Source: JALZCH01 sp036387135 (GTDB taxonomy: Bacteria; Acidobacteriota; Blastocatellia; Pyrinomonadales; Pyrinomonadaceae). Taken from it: a stretch of 64,000 bases of DNA. Below, piece by piece: positions 23,455 to 30,679 of the stretch (position 1 is the stretch's first letter; each line of letters begins with the position of its first letter). Position numbers and translations under genes: made by a program. The stretch lies in assembly GCA_036387135.1 (NCBI GenBank), contig DASVUH010000067.1:71552-135551 (forward strand). Direction: 5' to 3'. The notes beneath the pieces were generated by a model. It saw only the letters and a program-made list of their open reading frames with translations. It was not told the origin of the DNA and made no database searches.

Positions 23455-26400
23455 ATGAAACTTTCACCAACCGAAATTTTTAACGGCAAACGCATTTTAT
23501 TTATCGGCGGCACTGGATTTGTGGGCAAAGTCACGCTTTCGATGCTGCTCTACAATTTTCCGAACATCGGCAAAGTTTATGCGACCGTTCGGGCGCGCAA
23601 CCTGGAAGAATCGAACAACCGCTTTTGGAACAGCGTTGTGACGAGTCCGACCTTTGACCCGCTGCGCGAAAAATACGGCAAAGCGTTTGAACATTTCATC
23701 AGGGAAAAAGTTCAGCCCGTCAACGGCGATGTCGGAAACGAATTTCTCGGATTATCTGAAGCAGAAGCGCGGGAAATAATGCGGGATTGCGACATTATCA
23801 TCAATTCCGCCGGAAACGTAACTTTTAATCCGCCGCTCGAATCCGCCTTGAGAACAAATGTCGTCGGGACAAACAACGTTTTGAAAATGGCTCGGATGAT
23901 GCGGCGTCCGTGTCTGGTTCACGTTTCGACTTGTTTTGTCGCCGGAAAACGCTCCGGCACGATTTGGGAAAACGAACCCGTTGTCGGTTATTTTCCGCGA
24001 AAGAACGAGTTGATCGGCACAATATTCGATGTTGAAAAGGAAATCGAAGACTGCGCGCGTTTGAGCGAGCAAGCTCGTCAGGAAGCCGACGACGCGATGC
24101 AGATTGCCGAATTCCGCGAACAGGCGCGAAAGCGCTTTGAAGAAGAAGGGCGCGATCCCGATGAAGAAGATGAATTAAGATCGGCGATGTTCCGCGAGCG
24201 CAAAGTCTGGATTCGCAACCGCACGACCGAACTGGGCGAAAAGCGGGCGGAGTATTGGGGCTGGACAAATATTTACACTTACTCGAAATCGCTCGCCGAA
24301 CAGATTGTCGCCAAACAGGACGACATCGTAAAAGTTCTGGTTCGCCCGTCAGTCGTCGAATCCGCACAAAGTTATCCGTTTCCGGGCTGGAACGAAGGTT
24401 TTACGACAACCGCGCCGATAATTTTAATCGCTCTGCGCGGTCAGCCCGTTTTTCCGGTTAACGAAAAATTGGTGTTGGACATTATTCCGGTTGATATGGC
24501 TGCGGGCGCGATGCTCGGCGCGGCGATGAACGCGCTGGTTGATGACAAACCGCCGCTTGTATTCCAAGCCTGCTCCGGCGATGTGAATCCGAACCCAATG
24601 AAACGAATGGTCGGACTTGTCGGTTTGTATAAGCGCCACCATTTTAAGGGAAAAGAAACAGGTAACAAGTTAATCAACTCCTTTAATGCGAACATTGAAG
24701 CGATGGCGGTCAAGCCGGAAACTTACAATCTCATTTCTGCGCCGATGCTCAATAAAGTGGCGAAAGGCGCAAGCAATTTTCTGGAAAAAGCCACGCCGAA
24801 ATGGGGCGGCGGCAGGTTTGAAAACGCGCTCGACGGCGTGAAAAAATCGCTCGAAGATTTTGAGCGCACGACCGAAGAAACCAAAGCCGCGTTTGATTTA
24901 TTCAAGCCGTTCACGATTGACAACGAATATTCTTATCGCGCCGACAACGTGCGCGCTTTGATGTCGCTCGTCAAAGACGATGAGAAAAATTTGCTGCCGT
25001 GGTATCCCGAAAAGCTCGACTGGTACGATTACTGGCTTAACGTCCATTTTCCGGGCTTAAAAAAATGGGTGCTTCCGCAACTCGAAGAAGACCTCAAAAT
25101 TCAGGAAAAACGTACGCACACCTACAAAGATTTGCTTGATTTGTTTGACACCTCGACCAAGCGTTTCCCGACGCGTGTCGCGATGCGAATTGAGCGGAAC
25201 GGGAAAAAAGAGCAATACACATTTGCCGACGCCCGCGAGCTTGCGCTCAGAGCCGCCGGATTTTTCGCTAAAAACGGAATCAAACCCGCCGACCGCGCGA
25301 TAATTTTCGCACACAATCAGCCCGAATGGGGATTGACGTATTTCGGTTTGATGAAAGCGGGCGCGACCGCGATTCCGGTTGATCCGAGCAGCTCAATCGC
25401 CGAGATCGTCAATTTCGCTAAAAACGGCGAAGCGTCAGCGGTTGTCATCAGCGAACGATTAAAAGAAGAAAACCCTGATTTAACCGCCGAGCTTAAAAAA
25501 GCCAGGCTCAAAGTTAAAATCTGGACTTTTGAAGACGTTTTCGAGCTGGTTTCCGAAACCGAAGAATCACAAAGATTGGCTCTGCTTCCGCCGAAAGTTC
25601 TGGCTAACGCCGTTGCGAGCTTGATTTTTACGTCGGGAACGACCGGGACGCCGAAAGGCGTGATGCTGACGCATAAAAATTTCGTCAATATGGTTTCGAT
25701 GCTCGGCTCGATTTTGGAAATGGACACGAGCGACGGCGTTTTGTCGGTTTTGCCGCTGCATCACACTTTTGAATTTTCGACCGGATTTTTAACTCCTTTT
25801 TCAAACGGCACGCAAATCACGTATCTCGATGAATTGAGCGGCGAAGAACTTGCCCGCGCCATTCAAAACGGGCACGTAACAGGAATGGTCGGCGTTCCGG
25901 CGCTCTGGGAAATGCTGCACCGCCGCATCAAAACCCGTTTCCGAGAGCAGGGCGATTGGTTTGCGGATTTGGCTGACAACATCATCGAATTTAACGCCTG
26001 GCTCAGAGACAAAACGCCTTTCAACTTAGGTCCGATTATCTTTTTCCCGATTCATCAGGGAATGGGCGGACGAATTCGTTATCTGATTTCCGGCGGTTCT
26101 GCGCTTTCTGAGAAAGTCCAGCGCGATTTGCACGGTCTTGGATTTACGATTTTGGAAGGCTACGGTTTGACCGAATCTTCGCCGGTTCTGACCGTCACGC
26201 GCCCGCAAAACAAGATGCTCAAGGGAAGCGTCGGCAAACCGATTCCGGGCGTAGAAGTGAAAATAAATGAACCGGACGAAAACGGCGTCGGCGAAGTCTG
26301 GGCGCGCGGGCAAAATGTGATGCTCGGTTATTACAACAACGAGGAAGCGACGAAAGAAACGATTGTTGACCGCTGGCTGAGAACCGGCGATTTGGGGAAA

Positions 26401-27894
26401 ATTGACGAAGACGGAAATCTCTTTATCGTCGGACGTTCGAAAGACGTAATCATTGACAGCAACGGCAAAAATATTTACCCCGATGAAATCGAAGACCTTT
26501 ACGGCAAATCGTCTTTTATCAAAGAGCTTTCGGTAGTCGGTTTGCCCGAAGAAGGAGGCGGCGAAAAAATCGCCTGTCTCGTCCGCGCCGATTACGAATA
26601 CGACATCGCGCTCATTCGCGCGGAAGTCAACAAAAAAATCGAAGGACATTTCCGCGAAGTCTCTTCCGGTCTGCCGTTTTACAAACGCATCAAAGTTTTA
26701 CATTTCACTAATTTTGAACTGCCGCGCACGGCAACACGCAAAGTCAAACGCCCTGAAATCGTCGAAATGCTCCAACGCCTCGAAGCGAATTCGGCAAAAT
26801 CAATTCGCCTCGAAGCCGGAGCGGAAAACGGCGCGGGCGGCAGCGCCGCGTGGATTCGGCAAATCGTGGCGAATGTTTCGAGCCGCAATACGAACGAAAT
26901 CGCGCTCGATACAAAGCTCGCCGATTTGGGCTTTGACAGCCTGATGTTCGTCGAACTGGCGGCGGCAATCGAAGACGGCGGCGGGAAAGTTCTGTCGCCC
27001 GACACTTTGAACGAAGTCCAAAGCGTCCGCGAACTGCTAGGCGCAATCGAGCGCATTGACAGTTCAAAGAAAATCGTTGACGAACCAGCCGAAAACAAAA
27101 TCAAGCAACCCGAAGCCGACGAGCTTTTCATTCCTTCGGTCGTTCGCGTCGTCGGCAACAAAGTCGTCGGCTTCGCGCAGAAAACGCTTTACGGCAACGT
27201 TCTCAAAACCGAAATCGAAGGCGAAGACAACGTTCCTCCGCACACAAATTTTATTGTTTCCTCAAACCACACTTCGCACCTCGATATGGGCTTGGTCAAA
27301 TACGCGCTCGGCGAAGGCGCGGCGAAAAACACGGTCGCCGTCGCCGCCGCCGATTACTGGTTCGACACGAAATACAAACGCGCATATATGAACAATTTTA
27401 CGACGCTCGTCCCAATCGAGCGTTCCGGCAGCCTGCGACAATCTCTGCGCCACGTTTCGCAGATTTTAAACGAAGGCTACAACGCGTTGATTTTCCCCGA
27501 AGGCGGGCGTCAGCCTTCCGGTCAAATCGCCGAATTCAAACCCGTCATCGGCTATCTCGCCCTGAACAACAAAGTCGGGATTTTGCCGGTTTATCTGTGG
27601 GGAACTTACGAAGCCTTCCCGAAAGGAATGGTCGTCCCGAAAGTCGAAAGCATCGGCGCGAATATCGGCGCAAAAGTCGGCAGATTTATCGAATACGACG
27701 AATTGGCGGAAATGACCAAAGGCATCTCGCGCAACGAGGCTTATCGCCTGATCGCTGCCCGTGTCCAGCACGAAGTCGAAAACCTGCGCGACGACGCGCG
27801 CCGCCAGTTTGACGCTGATGCGCTGCGTAAACAATGGCGAGCCGAAAGACGAAAAGCGCGGAAAGCCGCATCAACCGTAGCCAGCGGAGAGTGA
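23455..27894 (+). CDS. Four-domain fatty acyl reductase-AMP ligase-ACP-acyltransferase
   Basis: 1479 residues with four units in order. 1-530: extended SDR/fatty-acyl-reductase type, G-G-T-G-F-V-G at 18-24 and the catalytic Y274-x3-K278, plus a C-terminal reductase-like tail. About 560-1100: acyl-AMP ligase with S-G-T-T-G-T-P-K-G near 727-735, E-G-Y-G-L-T-E-S-S near 901 and L-R-T-G-D-L-G near 977. About 1125-1205: acyl carrier domain with the 4'-phosphopantetheine Ser S1162 in G-F-D-S-L. About 1235-1450: PlsC-type acyltransferase with H1272-x4-D1277 and F-P-E-G-G-R near 1347. Together: activate a fatty acid, carry it, reduce it and transfer an acyl chain. It resembles the ElbD-type multidomain protein implicated in bacterial ether-lipid synthesis. 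That function is inference. Cytoplasmic/peripheral membrane. Confidence 0.88.
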   Translation: MKLSPTEIFNGKRILFIGGTGFVGKVTLSMLLYNFPNIGKVYATVRARNLEESNNRFWNSVVTSPTFDPLREKYGKAFEHFIREKVQPVNGDVGNEFLGLSEAEAREIMRDCDIIINSAGNVTFNPPLESALRTNVVGTNNVLKMARMMRRPCLVHVSTCFVAGKRSGTIWENEPVVGYFPRKNELIGTIFDVEKEIEDCARLSEQARQEADDAMQIAEFREQARKRFEEEGRDPDEEDELRSAMFRERKVWIRNRTTELGEKRAEYWGWTNIYTYSKSLAEQIVAKQDDIVKVLVRPSVVESAQSYPFPGWNEGFTTTAPIILIALRGQPVFPVNEKLVLDIIPVDMAAGAMLGAAMNALVDDKPPLVFQACSGDVNPNPMKRMVGLVGLYKRHHFKGKETGNKLINSFNANIEAMAVKPETYNLISAPMLNKVAKGASNFLEKATPKWGGGRFENALDGVKKSLEDFERTTEETKAAFDLFKPFTIDNEYSYRADNVRALMSLVKDDEKNLLPWYPEKLDWYDYWLNVHFPGLKKWVLPQLEEDLKIQEKRTHTYKDLLDLFDTSTKRFPTRVAMRIERNGKKEQYTFADARELALRAAGFFAKNGIKPADRAIIFAHNQPEWGLTYFGLMKAGATAIPVDPSSSIAEIVNFAKNGEASAVVISERLKEENPDLTAELKKARLKVKIWTFEDVFELVSETEESQRLALLPPKVLANAVASLIFTSGTTGTPKGVMLTHKNFVNMVSMLGSILEMDTSDGVLSVLPLHHTFEFSTGFLTPFSNGTQITYLDELSGEELARAIQNGHVTGMVGVPALWEMLHRRIKTRFREQGDWFADLADNIIEFNAWLRDKTPFNLGPIIFFPIHQGMGGRIRYLISGGSALSEKVQRDLHGLGFTILEGYGLTESSPVLTVTRPQNKMLKGSVGKPIPGVEVKINEPDENGVGEVWARGQNVMLGYYNNEEATKETIVDRWLRTGDLGKIDEDGNLFIVGRSKDVIIDSNGKNIYPDEIEDLYGKSSFIKELSVVGLPEEGGGEKIACLVRADYEYDIALIRAEVNKKIEGHFREVSSGLPFYKRIKVLHFTNFELPRTATRKVKRPEIVEMLQRLEANSAKSIRLEAGAENGAGGSAAWIRQIVANVSSRNTNEIALDTKLADLGFDSLMFVELAAAIEDGGGKVLSPDTLNEVQSVRELLGAIERIDSSKKIVDEPAENKIKQPEADELFIPSVVRVVGNKVVGFAQKTLYGNVLKTEIEGEDNVPPHTNFIVSSNHTSHLDMGLVKYALGEGAAKNTVAVAAADYWFDTKYKRAYMNNFTTLVPIERSGSLRQSLRHVSQILNEGYNALIFPEGGRQPSGQIAEFKPVIGYLALNNKVGILPVYLWGTYEAFPKGMVVPKVESIGANIGAKVGRFIEYDELAEMTKGISRNEAYRLIAARVQHEVENLRDDARRQFDADALRKQWRAERRKARKAASTVASGE

Positions 27895-27895
27895 A

Positions 27896-28234
27896 ATGGC
27901 GATTTTACCAAACGCCGATAAAGCAATTGTGCCGATTGAAAAATTGCGGGATTATTCGCTCAATTCTTATCACGACAGAGGAAAGCACAAAGCACGTGTT
28001 TTCGCTTCGGCTTTGGGAATGATGCAGACGGATGCGCCGCGACTTCGTGATATGATTTTGCAAGCCGTGTTGACAAACGAAGCAGTCGAAATCGAAACAA
28101 ACGAACATGGAACGCGCCACACAATGGATTTTCGGGCGCTTGGTTTGAAAGGCGAGATTACGATCTGCACGGCTTGGATTATTGACGCGGGCGAAGATGT
28201 GCCGCGACTTGTTAGTTGTTACGTCAAAGTATAA
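27896..28234 (+). CDS. DUF6883 small protein
   Basis: 112 residues. The opening L-P-N-A-D-K-A-I-V-P-I-E-K-L-R-D-Y and the later G-K-H-K-A-R-V-F match DUF6883, a small domain found in predicted polymorphic-toxin or toxin-antitoxin-like contexts. It begins one base after the stop of the large lipid enzyme, so it is read from the same transcript or by readthrough, and is followed 3 bases later by a DUF4926 gene. No signal peptide. No catalytic residues are evident. DUF6883/DUF4926 neighbours are recurrent in cyanobacteria and other soil bacteria; the joint function is unknown. Confidence 0.72.
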   Translation: MAILPNADKAIVPIEKLRDYSLNSYHDRGKHKARVFASALGMMQTDAPRLRDMILQAVLTNEAVEIETNEHGTRHTMDFRALGLKGEITICTAWIIDAGEDVPRLVSCYVKV

Positions 28235-28237
28235 AAA

Positions 28238-28456
28238 ATGGCTGATGAAATCAAAATTTTAGATGTTGTCGCTGTTGTTGAAGATTTACCTGAACACAAT
28301 TTGCGGCGCGGCGAAGTCGGGACAGTCGTTGACCGCTGGAAAGACGGTACGTTTGAAGTCGAATTTAGCGACGACACGGGCGAGCCTTACGCTTTTGCCG
28401 CGCTCAAAGGCGAAAAGCTATTTCCTCTCTATTATCGCCAGAAAGAAGCTGCTTAA
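28238..28456 (+). CDS. DUF4926 small protein
   Basis: 72 residues. The pattern I-K-I-L-D-V-V-A-V-V-E-D-L-P-E-H-N-L-R-R-G-E-V-G-T-V-V fits DUF4926, a small beta-barrel (SH3/KOW-like) fold. It lies 3 bases after the DUF6883 stop. In other genomes DUF4926 is commonly adjacent to DUF6883 and similar small genes and is suspected to be an antitoxin or immunity-type partner; that is inference. The next gene, another antitoxin, begins after an 88-base gap. Confidence 0.78.
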   Translation: MADEIKILDVVAVVEDLPEHNLRRGEVGTVVDRWKDGTFEVEFSDDTGEPYAFAALKGEKLFPLYYRQKEAA

Positions 28457-28544
28457 GATTTATTCCGCATTTAACACAATGTCGAAGCGGCTGATTAAAT
28501 TCGGTTTTTACGTTAATATACTCGAAAAAATGAGGTGATGTGCA

Positions 28545-28778
28545 ATGCTTGAAACTTATAAGGCAACGTTAAACGGCGACCGTTTGGAATGGAATGATGA
28601 AATTCCCGAAGCCGTGCAAAACGAAAAATCGGTCAGCGTTTTTATCACGATTTTGGAAGAAGAAAACACATCACAAGATTTGCGACCTTACGGTTTGGCG
28701 GCTGGCGAATTTGTTGTGCCGGGTGATTTTGACGAGTCCTTGCCGGAAGAAGTTTTGGCGGGTTTTGAAAGCGAATGA
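28545..28778 (+). CDS. Putative antitoxin of a VapBC-type pair
   Basis: 77 residues. An N-terminal A-T-L-N-G-D-R-L-E-W-N-D-E-I-P segment resembles small AbrB/DUF2281-like antitoxins, and an acidic C-terminal tail (D-F-D-E-S-L-P-E-E-V-L-A-G-F-E-S-E) is a likely toxin-binding region. A GAGGTGATGTGCA lies just before the ATG. Its stop overlaps the start of the PIN toxin (ATGA). The call rests mainly on this coupling, as the sequence itself is weakly recognisable. Confidence 0.72.
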   Translation: MLETYKATLNGDRLEWNDEIPEAVQNEKSVSVFITILEEENTSQDLRPYGLAAGEFVVPGDFDESLPEEVLAGFESE

Positions 28779-29161
28779 AGTTGCTTTTAGATACGCATAT
28801 TTTTCTCTGGTATATCGCCGCCGATCCGCGTCTATCCAAACTTTTCCGAGACGCGATTCGTAATCCGAACAACGAAATCTTTTTGAGCGTGGCTTCGCTT
28901 TGGGAATCAATCGTCAAATATCAGCTTGGCAAACTTCCATTGCCCCAATCGCCCGAAATATACATTCCGGCTCAACGCCGTAAGCACCAAATCAAAAGTC
29001 TGTCGCTGCACGAAACGAGCGTTAAAGAACTCGTTAACTTGCCAGCTTTGCATCGTGACCCATTTGACCGGATTTTGATTTGCCAAGCAGTAGCAAACAA
29101 TTTAACAATTGTGACAATTGATCCGCAAATTCAGAGCTATACTGTGCCATATCTGAAATAA
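28775..29161 (+). CDS. vapC: PIN-domain ribonuclease toxin (VapC)
   Basis: 128 residues. Acidic residues of the PIN active site: D6 in L-L-D-T-H-I-F-L-W, E44 in A-S-L-W-E-S-I-V-K, D95 and D98 in H-R-D-P-F-D-R-I-L-I-C-Q-A, and D116 in T-I-D-P-Q-I. The L-D-T-H-x-x-x-W opening defines the VapC subgroup that usually pairs with small AbrB-like antitoxins, which fits the overlapping upstream gene. Mg-dependent RNA cleavage is the known family activity. Intact. This is the second PIN toxin in the window; it belongs to a different subgroup from the one at 18.0 kb. Confidence 0.9.
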   Translation: MKLLLDTHIFLWYIAADPRLSKLFRDAIRNPNNEIFLSVASLWESIVKYQLGKLPLPQSPEIYIPAQRRKHQIKSLSLHETSVKELVNLPALHRDPFDRILICQAVANNLTIVTIDPQIQSYTVPYLK

Positions 29162-29244
29162 TTTTGAAAATTTCGTGAAGAATGACGGCGCTAACAAATA
29201 CGGTATAAAGTGACTTTCCAAATTATCGGAAAATTAATAAATTT

Positions 29245-30573
29245 ATGAAAAACATATTGACTGCGTTTTTACTTTTGACTCTTTTAGCTACACCGATTTT
29301 TGCCAGCGACGCGAGCGCAGAAATCAACCGCGAAGCTGAGCGCGTTTTGCCGCAGGTTATCAAATGGCGCAGGCATTTGCATCAATTCCCGGAGCTTTCC
29401 AACCGCGAATTTAAAACCGCCGAGTTTGTCGAAAAAGAATTGCGCCGCATTGGGCTGGAAGTGCGGACGAAGATTGCCAAAATCGGCGTTGTCGGGATTT
29501 TGAAAGGCGATTTACCGGGAAATGTGATCGGTTTGCGCGCCGATATGGACGGGCTGCCGGTGACGGAAAGAGTTAGTTTGCCGTTTGCGTCGAAGGAAAA
29601 AGCCGAATATAACGGCGCGCAGGTCGGCGTGATGCACGCTTGCGGTCACGACACGCACGTGGCGATGCTGCTCGGCGCGGCGGAAGTTTTGGCGAAAATG
29701 AAATCGAAATTGCGCGGGACTGTTGTTTTTATCTTTCAGCCTGCCGAAGAAGGTCCGCCGGCGGGCGAAGAAGGCGGAGCGCCTTTGATGGTCAAAGAAG
29801 GCGTAATGGACAATCCGAAAATTGACGCGATTTTCGGGATTCACATCAACTCGCAAACCGAAATCGGCAAAATCAAATATAAATCCGGCGCGGTTATGGC
29901 TTCTTCGGATTGGTTTCAAATTAAAGTCAAAGGCAAGCAAACGCATGGGGCTTATCCCTGGAACGGAGTTGATCCGATTGCCGTCGCTTCGCAAATTGTA
30001 AACGGTCTGCAAATGATCGTCTCGCGCCAGTCAGAGCTTACGAAAGCGCCGGTTGTTATCACTATCGGCAAGATAAATGCGGGTGTGCGCGAAAACATTA
30101 TTCCCGAAGAATTGACGATGGCGGGTACGATTCGCACGCTCGACGATGCGATGCAAAAGGACGTTCACGCGCGGATTAAACAAACCGCCGAGAAAATCGC
30201 CGAAAGTATGGGCGCGACTGCCGAAGTTTCGATTGATACCAAAACTTTGGTGACTTACAACACGCCTGAACTCGTTCGGCAAACTCTGCCTTCGCTGGAA
30301 AAAGCCGTAGGAAAAGAAAATGTTTTGGAAACCGAATGGGTGACAGGCGCTGAGGATTTTTCGTTTTTTCGTTTGAAAGCACCGGCATTTTTCTTTAATA
30401 TTGGCGGAATGCCCAAAGGCAAGAATCCGAAAGAAGCGTATCCGCATCACACGCCGGATTTTTACTTGGACGACAGCCGTTTGGATGTCGGCATCAAAGC
30501 CTTTGCAAATATCGTGATGGATTTTAAAATGGCGGCAAATTCGGCTCAGGTTTCGGCGGAACGTAAAAACTAA
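29245..30573 (+). CDS. Secreted M20 amidohydrolase
   Basis: 442 residues with a signal peptide ending P-I-F-A-S (about 20). Metal-binding motifs of the aminoacylase/IAA-amino-acid hydrolase group: A-C-G-H-D-T-H-V-A-M-L near 132-141, E-E-G near 173, and G-A-E-D-F-S-F-F near 377, followed by a final H-H-T-P-D-F. It hydrolyses the amide bond of N-acyl amino acids or peptides with two metal ions (Zn or Mn). The leader shows it acts outside the cytoplasm, unlike many bacterial M20D enzymes. Length is typical. It is separated from the following M16 gene by 106 bases; both are peptide-degrading, so a shared role is plausible. Confidence 0.9.
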   Translation: MKNILTAFLLLTLLATPIFASDASAEINREAERVLPQVIKWRRHLHQFPELSNREFKTAEFVEKELRRIGLEVRTKIAKIGVVGILKGDLPGNVIGLRADMDGLPVTERVSLPFASKEKAEYNGAQVGVMHACGHDTHVAMLLGAAEVLAKMKSKLRGTVVFIFQPAEEGPPAGEEGGAPLMVKEGVMDNPKIDAIFGIHINSQTEIGKIKYKSGAVMASSDWFQIKVKGKQTHGAYPWNGVDPIAVASQIVNGLQMIVSRQSELTKAPVVITIGKINAGVRENIIPEELTMAGTIRTLDDAMQKDVHARIKQTAEKIAESMGATAEVSIDTKTLVTYNTPELVRQTLPSLEKAVGKENVLETEWVTGAEDFSFFRLKAPAFFFNIGGMPKGKNPKEAYPHHTPDFYLDDSRLDVGIKAFANIVMDFKMAANSAQVSAERKN

Positions 30574-30679
30574 AGTTTTGAAACCAAAGATTAAAGAATA
30601 GCCATAATAACATCAGTTGCGAGAGTTTGCATCTTATACTTGAAAGAGCGCAACTTTCAGTTCGCTTCCGTAAAAAAAT

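Noticed and set aside
29512..30012. Minus-strand frame of 166 codons
   Set aside because: Complement of the M20 amidohydrolase; no motif and no ribosome site.
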